Positions 36,221-47,000 of a stretch of 64,000 nucleotides of DNA are shown here, piece by piece. The position numbers and the translations under genes are program-made. The notes beneath the pieces are model-generated. The model saw only the letters and a list, made by a program, of their open reading frames with translations, ran no database searches and was not told where the DNA came from. The first letter of the stretch is position 1. Every line of letters starts with the position of its first letter. Source of the DNA: Bradyrhizobium sp. CB2312 (lineage in GTDB: Bacteria; Pseudomonadota; Alphaproteobacteria; Rhizobiales; Xanthobacteraceae); contig NZ_CP121668.1 in assembly GCF_029714425.1 (NCBI RefSeq), positions 8,453,501 through 8,517,500 of the forward strand, written 5' to 3'.

Positions 36221-37615
36221 TCAAGTCAAGGAGCACTTCCTGGCTGAATGTGCTGGTCCTCCCCGCCTGAGCTCAGCAAACTGGCGCAGCATGACGAATA
36301 GCGCGATTATTCCAGCGCCGACCTCAGCGATGGCTTGACTGGCCAACAATCCACTGAAGCCCGATATGACAGGGAATAGAAGTACCGCCGGTATGAAGAG
36401 ATATCCTTGCCTCGCGAAAGATACGACCGCGCTGAGGCGTGCTCTGCCAAGCGACTGAAGCATTGTCGTCACGAAACTCTGAATACCGTAAAGTCCAAAA
36501 AACAGGTGAAAGACGATGCAGGTCAAGACGGCAATATCGGTGACCTTGTCGCTATCGCTGAACAACCTGACCAAAGGCCGGACAAAAAGCATGACGGCTG
36601 CCGAATATGCAAAGGAAAGCGCAACCGTGATAGAGAGCATGAACTTCGCAACCTTCAGCACACGGGCAAAGTCGCGGGCGCCCCAACCGAACCCCAGGAC
36701 AGCTTGAGAGCCGATACAAAAGCCGGTGATCGGCATCGCCCCGATTGTCAAGATTCTTACAGCTATTCCCACGGCCGCAACGAACTCGTCACCGAATCGG
36801 GCAGCGGCTCCGTACAAGAACATACCGGCAAGAGCCGATAAGATACTCGTCATCGTCGCCGGCGCTCCAATGAACGCGAGCTCTCTGATGCGATCCACCC
36901 GCAACGAGACCTGAGACATTCTGACGAAGGCAGTGCCGCACCGCTTGGTAAAATATCCGATGTAGAGGCTTATAGCGGCGATCTGAGATAGCAACGTCGC
37001 TAGGGCTGCGCCTCGCACACCCAAGTCTAGTAAGAATATAAAAAGGGGATCAAGCAAGGCATTCAATACGAAAGCGCTAAGCATGGTCCACATACTGAAT
37101 CGTGTGTTGCCTTCAGCTCTTGCGATGAAGCCGCTGACGATGTTTAGGAGCATCAAAGTAGACCCCGGCAAGAGGATCGTAGCGTAGTCGAGCGCGATGG
37201 GCAGGATGGTTGGGGTTGCCCCGAGTGCGACGAAGATGCCTCGTAGGCTCAAAAGCAGGGCGACGGTCATGATCACGCCGATCGGAGCGGCGAGCGCGAG
37301 CGCCGTACTAGCACCTCGACTCGCCTCTAACTCATTACCAGCGCCAAGATGACGGGAAATGAAGGAGGCAGTGCCCACACCGATCCCCTCTCCCACCGCC
37401 GCAAGCAGAATAATGACCGGCATAGTCATGCTGACGGCCGCGATCGCCTGCGCACCAAGTGAGCCAACAAAGATAGCGTTGAGGAGCTGCTGTAGGGCGT
37501 TGATCGACAACCCGATAACAGATGGAATGGCAAGCCGCAGAAGAAGGCTTGGGAGTCTTTGGTCCGATAGATCCACGTGCCGGTTTTTCTTTCGCATCGC
37601 ATCGCGCTCATTCAT
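36221..37615 (-). CDS. MATE-family efflux transporter
   Basis: About 464 residues from ATG 37615 (a start ten codons upstream is also open) with twelve hydrophobic helices in two repeated halves. LRLAIPSVIGLSINALQQLL and FVGSLGAQAIAAVSMTMPV in the first half and GAPATMTSILSALAG in the second are typical of the family. These proteins export drugs or metabolites with Na+ or H+. The start overlaps the stop of the frameshifted NRPS end (ATGAATGA), so the transporter probably exports the NRPS product or its precursor. Confidence 0.9.
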   Translation of the reverse strand: MNERDAMRKKNRHVDLSDQRLPSLLLRLAIPSVIGLSINALQQLLNAIFVGSLGAQAIAAVSMTMPVIILLAAVGEGIGVGTASFISRHLGAGNELEASRGASTALALAAPIGVIMTVALLLSLRGIFVALGATPTILPIALDYATILLPGSTLMLLNIVSGFIARAEGNTRFSMWTMLSAFVLNALLDPLFIFLLDLGVRGAALATLLSQIAAISLYIGYFTKRCGTAFVRMSQVSLRVDRIRELAFIGAPATMTSILSALAGMFLYGAAARFGDEFVAAVGIAVRILTIGAMPITGFCIGSQAVLGFGWGARDFARVLKVAKFMLSITVALSFAYSAAVMLFVRPLVRLFSDSDKVTDIAVLTCIVFHLFFGLYGIQSFVTTMLQSLGRARLSAVVSFARQGYLFIPAVLLFPVISGFSGLLASQAIAEVGAGIIALFVMLRQFAELRRGGPAHSARKCSLT

Positions 37616-38045
37616 GGTTGACTCTCGTGAGCGCTGCGAATTCATCGATCGTCTGCAACAGCTCTTGTTGCAAGACCGTGCAAAGATGGCGGGTCACCTC
37701 ATAACCGACCTGGCTTGGATCATACCTCATATCAATCTGTAGACGGCCGGATTGATATCCGACATCGAACCAGAAGAGGTGGATCGCCGCCGCTTGAGCC
37801 ATGTGTTCGCCGATCCAAAGTGGAGAAGGGTCTGCGTCTAGAAAACAGCGCGCGAAATGGCGCTGCAGACCGGCGCGATAATTGACCCCAATTCTGGGCA
37901 GTGGCAGGCGATCGAGCCGGCACCGCACGGCTGGATCTCGGTTTAGGAATTTTAGGGCTCGAAAGCCTATTCCCCACGCGGCAGCGCATTGCGCTGCCGG
38001 TATATTGAACGAGCACGGCCGGAACGCGACTCCCTTCCGGTGACA
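37608..38045 (-). pseudogene. Frameshifted 3' end of the NRPS (rest of the terminal condensation/epimerisation domain)
   Basis: The frame next to that of the large NRPS reads AAAWGIGFRALKFLNRDP, LPLPRIGVNYRAGLQRHF, HLFWFDVGYQSGRLQIDM and VLQQELLQTIDEFAAL, the missing end of the last NRPS domain. It stops at 37608, overlapping the MATE start as expected for an intact operon. A single frame change somewhere between about 37990 and 38050 separates it from the main gene. Sequence error, recent mutation or recoding cannot be told apart here. Confidence 0.75.
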
Positions 38046-41000
38046 TTCAATGGAAGCGGGACGAGCTCGCTGATGAGGCCAATGATCTGAGATGAATCGC
38101 AATCGTCAAACAGCCGACCTCGTGTCGAGGTCAGGCTATCAATCCAGAGCGAATAGTTGCCGAACAGGGCTCCAAACGCACCGGACATCGCAGCAAGAAA
38201 CACATCAAAGTCCTGACAATGCGCTGATCTGGCTCCAATACTGAGGAGACCCGCTGTCGCCTCCCCATCGATCTCAAGATGGTACTTGGCCTGATCTACC
38301 CGAAGTGAACGGCCGTTCGAAACCTCCCGCCGACCTCCGAGACTTGGATCGTGAAGCTCTCTCGCGCTTTCTTCGGCGACACTCGGGCCGCGCCATGACG
38401 CGTCGCTGACACGCAAGTTGAACTGATCGTAGTCAATGCCCTCCCAGTGCTTGAGTTCGTGTAGTGCTTCGCTGTTCGCGTAGTGCTCGAGGCGCTTCAA
38501 CCAGGGAGAGAGCCTTTGTACGGTCTCAGGACCATTCACATCATGGCCTGCAGCAAGAGCGTTGTATGCGTCCTCCAATGCTTCGAGGAATAGCCGATAG
38601 CCTATTCCATCCACTACGAAATGATGTATCAGCAGCAGCAGATAGTAATCGCCGCTTTCCGAAATACGGAAGGCCGTAACGTGAACAAGAGGCGTGTGGC
38701 CGTCAAACCGAAACATGTGTTGACATCTTGCCGAGACACTCTCGATTGTCCTGCGCTGGTCTGGGCCGGTCATTCGGACCAGATCGATCTCCTCCACGAT
38801 GCGCTCGGCCGGACAAGGCCCGATTCCCAGCCGGAGTCCATCTTGGGTTCGGGCAACGCGCAGCCTGAGGCCTTCGTGCCGCTTGATGATATGGGCGAGA
38901 GCGCGGTCCAGGATCTTGATGTTCAGGATGCCACCGGGCAAGAAGAACAGATCCCCGATGTTAAAATGCTCGTCAAAGCCGACAAGAGAATTCCAATACG
39001 ATATTACGGGAGGCACAGGCAGTAAGCCGTCCGCGAAATCGACGTTGTGGGGTGCCGCCTCCGCTTCCCCCGCCGCCAAATCCCTGATGGTCGGTGTTCG
39101 ATAAAGTTGGTTGACGGTGAGATTAAGCCCGGCTTTGCGCGCCAGCGTGACGCAACGTACGCTCAGAAGAGAATCGCCTCCGATATCAAAAAAACTGCTG
39201 TCGATTCCCACCCCCTTGGCGCCTAATAGATCCTCCCAGATCCGAGCAAGAACTCGCTCGTTCCTGGTGCGGGGCTCAGCAGATGGATTGGTCTCGATCT
39301 CGCGGTAAGGAACGGAAGATAGGCGAGCTCGCTCTATTTTTCCGCTCGTCGTCAGGGGAATACTGTCGACCAACCGGAAGGCTGCGGGAATCATGTAAGA
39401 TGGCAATTTTTTGCGCAGGTGGGCGAGAATCTCTCCAGAGCTTAGATTCTCCCGAGCAGGCACCACGCTCGCCGTCAAGCGGCGATCGTCATCGATGCCT
39501 TCTGCGAAGACCGCGGCCTTTGCGATTGCCGGATGAGACTCAAGGGCGCCTTCGACCTCCTCCGGCTCGATGCGAAAGCCCCTCACTTTGATCTGGTTGT
39601 CCGATCGGCCGCAAATCTCGAGAAGGCCGCTGGCTGAGATGCGTGCGATGTCCCCACTCCGATAAAGCACGTTGTATTGTCCGCAATCATACGGATTCGG
39701 CACGAAACAGCGGTCAGTCCGATCTTGATCCTGCCAGTACCCAGCGCTCAGACAGCGGCCCGCGATGCACAGTTCGCCGGGGGCTCCAACAGGCACTCTC
39801 TTCAATCGTGCATCGAGCACGTAGAGTTTGACGTTGTCGATTGGCCGCCCCACTGGGACAAGCGCCGAGTTGTCATCCGCATCCGATGTTTCGTGCACGG
39901 CTGCATTGGACGCACATTCCGTCGCACCATAGAAGTTCCACAGCGGCACACCCGGAAAAGACCTACGCCAGCGAGCGGGCAGCGAAGAAGGCATCGGTTC
40001 GGCGCTGCTTGTGACCAATCTCAAGGCGGTGCTTTGCGGTTGCCGTTCCTGAGCCCCGATGAGACCGGACAGGAGTGGTGGAGAGGCTAAAAAGCGTGTC
40101 ACGCGATGTTTTGCCAAACTGCACAACAACAAATCCGGAGCTAGCACCTGCCCTTGGGTGAGGATCAGCGTGGGCACACCTCTCAGAAGCCCGCCAAAAT
40201 ACTCCCAAGCGGACGCAACAAGGCAGGCGGACTTCTGGACAACCATGACGTCGGTGCTGTCGAAGGGAAAGCGTCGCCACATCCAGTTCAGTCGATTAAG
40301 AATGGCCCATTCCGGTATAAGAACCCCCTTCGCCCGGCCTGTTGAGGAGGACGTGTATATGAGGTTCGCAATTGGGTGATCTGACGGTGTGTTGCTGGGC
40401 GCGAAATCATCCCTCGACACACTGCACGTTTCTAAGGCCAACAGACAAATCGAAGGTATCTCAAAGCCAGGCTCCGTGATATTCGCGTGAAGCAAGAGCT
40501 TTGCCTGACTATCTCGCAGGATATGTTGGATCCGATCACGCGGATAATCCGGCGATATCGGCACAACGACAGCATCCAAGCCTCGCGCCGCAAGCATGAT
40601 AGCGGCAACGTCCGGCGAGCGGTCAACAAGCATGGCGACCAGATCGCCGGCCCCCACCTCCATATTCCGCAGTGACGAGCGGATAGCGGCGACGCGCTCA
40701 CGCAGCTGGCCGAATGTGACCTCCCCGAACTCGCCAAAATATGCTAAATTGCTCTGATTGGACAGGCTGATCTGCTCGAAGGCTTCAACAAGCGGACATT
40801 CAGATTCATATCGCTGGATCGACCCATCCAGCGAATCCAGTATAGTGAGGTCTGAGGAGCTGAGGCAGTTTAGTTCCTCAATGGGCACAAGCGGCTTATC
40901 AACGCAGGCGGCAATCAGACAGCGCAGAGTGTTGGCCATGCGAATAGCCAGATCACTCGAGATTATGTCTTCCGCATACGCCAGTTGGAGTGCAATTTCA

Positions 41001-44000
41001 TCGCCCAGATCTTGCGCGTACAGTGTTAGGTCGAATTTGACATAGCCTGTGTCGTACTCGCGGAATGTCAGAGCCAACTCGTCTTGACCAAGTGGCTCGG
41101 CGCCTTCGGAATACATGTTGAACATGACTTGGAAGATCGGTGATCGCCCCGGTTCGCGACATAACCTACTATCCCTGACCATCCATCCGAATGGATAGGC
41201 CGAATTTGCGATGGCATCGCTGACCAGGCCCTGGATGCGCGTGGCATGAGCAGCAAAGCATTCACCGCCATCGACTGTGGCACGGATTGGCAGCATATTC
41301 AGGAAAAAGCCGACGATGTCGGCGCTGCCAGGTTGATCCCGTACAGCGTGTGGTATGCCGACGACAATATCGTCCTGACCGCTATACATTCGTAGCAGTA
41401 GCTTGAAGCACGCCAGCAGTGTTGTCGACGTGGTGCAGCTGTTTCCGCGCGCAAATTCTCTTACGCGACTGGAGAGATCGTCGCCAAGCAGCACTGGATG
41501 CGAGGCGCCGCGGTATGAATTTGTCTGAGGGCGCGCTCGTCCCGTTCCAAGCGAAAGCACCGGCGGATCATCACCAATCTGACGACGCCAATAGTGACGT
41601 TGGCTCTGCAGCGCTTCTGGAGAAGCATGTTGTGTTTCCCACGCCGCGTAGGCCGAGAGTGATGCCCGGTTCTCTGGCCAAGGCGCCACGGCATCTAAAT
41701 ATTTTCGCTGAAGATCTCTGAGCAGAATAGAGATCGACCAGGCATCGAGGATGATTTCATGAGCGGTGATCAATATGAGATGGTTGTCGGGACCAGACCG
41801 GACCATACGCGCGCGAAACAAGCGGCCTTGTCGGAGGTCAAAACCGTCTTTCACCTCCGTTCGCCGCAGCTGTGCGATGAGCTCTTCAGCCTCGGAGGAG
41901 GTGAGATGAGATACATCGGTCAATCCAAGGCTAGTAGATGGCGGAGCATCGAAGCATTGAACCGGACCGTCTTCGTCGATGAAGCGCGCCGAAAGTGCCT
42001 GGTGGGAATGAATGACCTCGGCCCAGGCGCGAGTGAAGCGAGCTAAATCGATGTTTCCCCTAACTCGCAGGCCCCCTTGAATGATGTAGTTCCTTGCAGA
42101 TGGATCGAGCTGCGAGAGGAACCATAGGTGCTCCTGGAGTCGTGTCAGAGGCGATCGGTTGAGCTTTCGGTATGTAAAAGCTGCGCGGGAATTGGGCTCG
42201 GCACTGTGCGCGATCGAAGCGGCAAGAGATCGAATGGTCCCGTGCAGGACTAGCCTGAAATCAGCTCTCACTCCGAGCAAAGTCTGCAACTGTCCCAATA
42301 TGAGCATTGCGCGGAGCGAATCTCCGCCGAGGCTCATGAATTGGTCATTCACACCTATCTGGTCGATCCGCAAAATACCGGACCAGATTTGACGCAGCCG
42401 GACTTCGAGGCCTGTGCGCGGCTCCTCAAATGGCGTTGACAATGGAGGGCGAACAGTGGCCGGGTCAGGCAACGCTGCAAAATCGACCTTTCCGTTCCTG
42501 GTCAGTGGAATAGCGCTGACGTGGATGATTCTTTCCGGAAGCATGTAGCTGGGGAGTGCCTCAGCAAGAAAATTCTGAAGGTCGCTTTCCGCCAGTTCAG
42601 CTGGAGCTGACACATACGCAACTAGTCGCCGCGATCCGGCTTGCGCCTCGGCCCCACCTATATCTCGCGCGGTAAGCTTTACGCCTGCGCAGACAGAGGC
42701 GACTGCGACGGCGCCATGCACCAAGTGATGAGCGGACAAGCGAGCCTCGATTTCCCCCAGCTCGATTCTGTGCCCGCGAATTTTGACCTGACGATCCCGT
42801 CGACCGAGACATTCCAAAAGGCCGTCGGAGCGAAGGCGGCCAAGATCACCTGTCCGATATAGGCGCCGGAAGGACAGGTCGTTTGAGAACGGGTTTGGCC
42901 CAAACGCATCCTTGGTGCGGACATGGTCATTGACGTAACCGGCAGCGACGCCAACGCCGCTAACACAGATTTCGCCGACCTCTCCTACGTTGCAGAGCCG
43001 TGGTCCGTCCGCGATATAAACCTGAACGTTTTCAATTGGCCTGCCGATCGGTACATAAGGCTCCGCCAGCGCAGGCGGCACGGAAACCAGATGATGCGTC
43101 ACGCCGTCCGCGCACTCGGTCGGCCCGTAGTGGTTGAGAATGGAAACGCGGGGATACAAGGCAAGCCACGCGCGCGCCAATCCCGGTGTTAGAGGTTCTC
43201 CGACGGTAGAAATAATCCGCAAGCCGTCCATGGCTCGCTCGGCCGCAGCAAGCGACTGCAGATACTCAACAAACACTGCCAGCACCGACGGAACGAATTG
43301 CACAACCGTGGCGCCGCACCGTTGAATTGCTTGAAGGAGCGATGACGGCGACCTCAGTGTCGCATCATCAATAATTGCCGTAGAGGCTCCGACGCAAAGC
43401 CCAGAAAGAAGCTGCCACAGCGAGATGTCAAAGCAGTGCGATGCGGTTTGCGCGATGCAATCCGTCTGAGTGAGACTTAAAGCGTCGACCTTCGCCGCCA
43501 AATGATTGCTTAGGCCGGCGCGCTCGATCATTGCGCCCTTAGGCTGCCCTGTCGAACCAGACGTAAACAGAATATAGGCAAGTCCATCCACGTTCAGCGA
43601 TGGCACAACAGACGAGGTCTGTACCCTGCGCAGTGCCGCCTCTATAGCTACGAATGGAGGGGCTCCTTTGCTGCTCTCCTGGGATAGGCTGAGCGACTCC
43701 GGCCGGTCTCGGCCTATCAGCAGAGCGCAGCGGCTCTGCTCGATCATGAATGATGTGCGGGAAGCCGGCAGCGATGGATCGAGCGGTAGGTACGTTGATC
43801 CAGCATTCAAAATTGCGATGACCGCCGTCGCCCAGTCGAGGTCGCGCCCCCCCCAATAGCCGACAACCGCCCCGCGAGCACCCTTCTCTCGTAAGGTCCT
43901 CGCAAGGGCTTCCGATCTTGACCGTAGCGCCTCATATGTGAGTTCGTCTGCGCCGTGCCTCAGCGCAACTCTCTCCGGATCCGAACCTGCAAGCCGATTA

Positions 44001-44083
44001 ATCGCCGTGATCGCGTCAACCGGTTGACGTTCCATAGACTGCTTCTTGCCTGATTGATTTTCCGTAGGCACGCGACCCGCCAT
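37967..44083 (-). CDS. Two-module nonribosomal peptide synthetase, A-T-C-A-T-E-like
   Basis: 2038 residues in the main frame from ATG 44083 (AAGG upstream). Adenylation domain 1 spans about 20-540 (ILFTSGSTGQPKGAM, FDISLW with Asp219, NHYGPTEC); carrier 1 has LGGDSL with Ser589; a condensation domain follows (about 640-1070) whose active site reads HEIILDAW (775-782) instead of HHxxxDG; adenylation domain 2 (about 1095-1590; LIYTSSSTGRAKGV, NFYGATEC) has LVASAW where Asp is expected; carrier 2 has IGGDSL with Ser1638; the last domain has HHFVVDG (1820-1826) and resembles epimerisation domains. No thioesterase is present. A modified dipeptide is inferred; substrates are not predicted. Confidence 0.85.
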   Translation of the reverse strand: MAGRVPTENQSGKKQSMERQPVDAITAINRLAGSDPERVALRHGADELTYEALRSRSEALARTLREKGARGAVVGYWGGRDLDWATAVIAILNAGSTYLPLDPSLPASRTSFMIEQSRCALLIGRDRPESLSLSQESSKGAPPFVAIEAALRRVQTSSVVPSLNVDGLAYILFTSGSTGQPKGAMIERAGLSNHLAAKVDALSLTQTDCIAQTASHCFDISLWQLLSGLCVGASTAIIDDATLRSPSSLLQAIQRCGATVVQFVPSVLAVFVEYLQSLAAAERAMDGLRIISTVGEPLTPGLARAWLALYPRVSILNHYGPTECADGVTHHLVSVPPALAEPYVPIGRPIENVQVYIADGPRLCNVGEVGEICVSGVGVAAGYVNDHVRTKDAFGPNPFSNDLSFRRLYRTGDLGRLRSDGLLECLGRRDRQVKIRGHRIELGEIEARLSAHHLVHGAVAVASVCAGVKLTARDIGGAEAQAGSRRLVAYVSAPAELAESDLQNFLAEALPSYMLPERIIHVSAIPLTRNGKVDFAALPDPATVRPPLSTPFEEPRTGLEVRLRQIWSGILRIDQIGVNDQFMSLGGDSLRAMLILGQLQTLLGVRADFRLVLHGTIRSLAASIAHSAEPNSRAAFTYRKLNRSPLTRLQEHLWFLSQLDPSARNYIIQGGLRVRGNIDLARFTRAWAEVIHSHQALSARFIDEDGPVQCFDAPPSTSLGLTDVSHLTSSEAEELIAQLRRTEVKDGFDLRQGRLFRARMVRSGPDNHLILITAHEIILDAWSISILLRDLQRKYLDAVAPWPENRASLSAYAAWETQHASPEALQSQRHYWRRQIGDDPPVLSLGTGRARPQTNSYRGASHPVLLGDDLSSRVREFARGNSCTTSTTLLACFKLLLRMYSGQDDIVVGIPHAVRDQPGSADIVGFFLNMLPIRATVDGGECFAAHATRIQGLVSDAIANSAYPFGWMVRDSRLCREPGRSPIFQVMFNMYSEGAEPLGQDELALTFREYDTGYVKFDLTLYAQDLGDEIALQLAYAEDIISSDLAIRMANTLRCLIAACVDKPLVPIEELNCLSSSDLTILDSLDGSIQRYESECPLVEAFEQISLSNQSNLAYFGEFGEVTFGQLRERVAAIRSSLRNMEVGAGDLVAMLVDRSPDVAAIMLAARGLDAVVVPISPDYPRDRIQHILRDSQAKLLLHANITEPGFEIPSICLLALETCSVSRDDFAPSNTPSDHPIANLIYTSSSTGRAKGVLIPEWAILNRLNWMWRRFPFDSTDVMVVQKSACLVASAWEYFGGLLRGVPTLILTQGQVLAPDLLLCSLAKHRVTRFLASPPLLSGLIGAQERQPQSTALRLVTSSAEPMPSSLPARWRRSFPGVPLWNFYGATECASNAAVHETSDADDNSALVPVGRPIDNVKLYVLDARLKRVPVGAPGELCIAGRCLSAGYWQDQDRTDRCFVPNPYDCGQYNVLYRSGDIARISASGLLEICGRSDNQIKVRGFRIEPEEVEGALESHPAIAKAAVFAEGIDDDRRLTASVVPARENLSSGEILAHLRKKLPSYMIPAAFRLVDSIPLTTSGKIERARLSSVPYREIETNPSAEPRTRNERVLARIWEDLLGAKGVGIDSSFFDIGGDSLLSVRCVTLARKAGLNLTVNQLYRTPTIRDLAAGEAEAAPHNVDFADGLLPVPPVISYWNSLVGFDEHFNIGDLFFLPGGILNIKILDRALAHIIKRHEGLRLRVARTQDGLRLGIGPCPAERIVEEIDLVRMTGPDQRRTIESVSARCQHMFRFDGHTPLVHVTAFRISESGDYYLLLLIHHFVVDGIGYRLFLEALEDAYNALAAGHDVNGPETVQRLSPWLKRLEHYANSEALHELKHWEGIDYDQFNLRVSDASWRGPSVAEESARELHDPSLGGRREVSNGRSLRVDQAKYHLEIDGEATAGLLSIGARSAHCQDFDVFLAAMSGAFGALFGNYSLWIDSLTSTRGRLFDDCDSSQIIGLISELVPLPLNVTGRESRSGRARSIYRQRNALPRGE

Positions 44084-47000
44084 TCGTCGCCTTCTGCGGC
44101 GCCCAAGTCGGAACGCCGAAGCTCGTCTTGTGCATGCGCAGCCACCCTGGCTTTCGCACGTCGTAAGGTTTTGTCCGTATGACCTTGTCGGTGTTCGCTT
44201 CTGGCTCGATGATCAGCAGAGGGACAGGAGGACGCTACGAGCCTGAATCCACTTTGGCACCTACCTACTCTTGTAGTGGACCTGCCATCGTCTGCAGGGC
44301 ACCCGTAATCAACGCGCCCACAGGCGCGTTATGGCTTGTGATTAGCGTAATTGTCCGATTTCGCGGCACTTGAGCCGGCACCACCTATCCCGTCGAAAGC
44401 GTGTTCGCCACCGGGTATACAGTTTGTCCGGGCAAAACGCTCCTTATCGCGGCCACCGCCAGACCGATGGTGTTCAAACGCCGGTGATCGTCGCATCAAG
44501 GACCCGGCGACGCTCAACACTAGAATGAATTATCGAAGCGTGAGCTGCCAGTCCGGCGGACGGCATTGAGGTCATCCAAGGGCTGGCACCGGCGAAGAAA
44601 ACGCCTGATCACCTCCTCACCTAAATCCGCATAGCTCAGCCTATTTGGCCGTCATTCAACTGAGATTTCTTTATGACTTTGGATAACGAGAAGGACGCCC
44701 CACCTATCCACAGATGCGCCCTATATGCTCACCAAGCTATGGGGAGCGAAGATTCTCGATGATCCGGAGCTTGCGGAAAGCGCAATCCGAAAAGCCCTTC
44801 GACAGCGAGGGCGACACTACTCCACCTTCATGTTCACAAGTTTTGCCCCGGTCACGGCGTCTCCGCAATAGCCTTGTTGGCTGAAACGCTCATGACCCTA
44901 CATACTTGGCCTGAGAGGTCCTCGGCCGCCGATGTGTTCGTATGTGGCGACAGTAATCCTCCGAACGCCGCGCCAGTTTTGGTGGACCGTTTCAGCCCGA
45001 ACGTTCGTCGCTTCCGGAGAAGTGTGTCAAGCAAGCAAACGGGATGAAGGAGTGGTCGGTCACTTGGTATAGCCGCTCCTTTTTTGACTGTAGGCCATCT
45101 CCGAAGGTGGCTGACGGCGAGAAAAGGCGGCATATCGTATAATCACCCGCGACGACCTGCGTGAAGAGCGCGCAAGTCGGATCGGCCATAGCGATCATCG
45201 TCTCAACGGATTTCTCGTCTGCGGCCGCACTGATACTATGTCGCAGCAGTCCAGTCCGCCGGTACTAGATGTGATTGCGACCCTTGGTGGGCTGGGGGAG
45301 ACTTGACACGTTTGGCGTTGGGCTGAGACTTTGTCCGCCAGCCAAACGCGCAACCTGGTGGCAGATTTGGTGGGGCAGCGCCAGCTGCTCGCATGGAAGG
45401 TGGTCGATGTCACGGGGCCTAAATGCCGCAGCGGGATCTCTCCCGGGCGATCGCGGCAAGGCCCAACATCACGTCGCGGTTGATGCCGAAATGGAGGCGA
45501 TAGAGCCACCAGATTGCGCAGCACCGGTCGAGATCGGAGATGGCCCGAGCGCGCTTTATTGCTGCGGCCATCCGCGCTATCGGCTTCATGCCACGTCTCA
45601 TCTGGAAACCTGAACGTCTCGGGACCGGTGCTGTAAATTTGCTGAGTTTTTGGTCGGTGACGGCCCGCTCTCGCGCGCGTGCATCGGTAAAGAATTGGGA
45701 GCTGATATTCATGTTCGCTGTGGCACTGCTTTGCGCGTCTCGAAGCTGGATGGGAACACACTCATGTGCATCCGAACCTTTCCGTAACCTTACGATGCAA
45801 GTACTGCTTCCCAAACGCCCAGATCTGGTAGTGACAATTGACAGCGCACTTATGCGATAAGTACGCGGTGGCGCGCGTCAGCTCGCAGACCGGATGCTGG
45901 CGCATCGAATGGTTCGGAGTCGATGGCGTTGGCCGCAGCTCGGAAAACGGCGTAGGCTCTGGCGGCGCGGGCCAGGAGCCATGCGATATCGCCTCGACTC
46001 ATCCATGGCCGGTTGACGGTCCTGAGCTTTATTCGCGCGTGATGAACCCGCTCCTCGCGAGCTGGCCGTTATTTGGAGGCGGTGATCCACTGCGACTTCA
46101 TGCCGCTGTGGACGACGGGGTCAAGGAATGTGCATTCGCCATTTGAACAACTCGCCGGCCGACCACCCAACCGAATGGACACGCGATATAGCCAGGGTAT
46201 ACGGCAAAGCTGCCCGCCCATAACATTGGTCCGGCGCGGTCAACAGCACGTTGCGCAGCTTGAGCGGCCTTCACGAATATTGAGGCCAAGCCAATACGAA
46301 GCCGTTGCGCACCACCCACCCTCTGAAGTCGAGCCCTTCAACTGCATATTACCAATACATTATCATGCTGTGCGCACACGCATGCGCCACTTTTCTGGTC
46401 ACCATGATCGGGGTTCGATGACTCTGTACTTGCGGCGTCTATACCGCAGAGGAGATCCTTTGTGCCAGGCCTGTGAGCGAGCGGGTCCATTTCTGGCTGC
46501 GCGGCGATGGGGCAGTTCAGCGGCCGCCCGTGAGCATGGTCCGCAAGCGGCCACAAAAGCTGCTGTTCGTTTGTGAATTGCTGCACGGGTTTCGTCAGCT
46601 TTTGGAAAGCTAGCCTGAGTACAGACGCGCTGGGGTTAGCGACGTGGTAGAGACAGCGCCTACCAGAATGGGACAGCGCCGAGTCACGTTCCTGCTAACC
46701 TCAATCTGCAGCGCAGGCGCGGCAGGGACGCTCCGATCTAGCCCCAACCGACCGGCGCCGAGTCGCGCCCGCGCTGCTTCCGGTGGCCGAGAAATGTCTC
46801 CTGCTGGCAGCACCGTCATGCTCGTTCCGGCATCGACAGCCGGTCAGCTTGTGCCGAGGGAGGCTGACGATGTTAAAGTTTGGGGCGCTTGTGGTCTTTC
46901 AAGCGTTTGCTTCCATGCCTCCCGTCTTACCCCGCCAGCATTCTCAACTCTGTCATGAGCGGCAGCGCGCAAGCCTTTTTCATGCAGCCGAGCGGTTTAG

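Noticed and set aside
45195..45761. 188-codon minus-strand frame
   Set aside because: Arginine/proline-rich shadow with no family likeness; a different frame in the same place is more protein-like.
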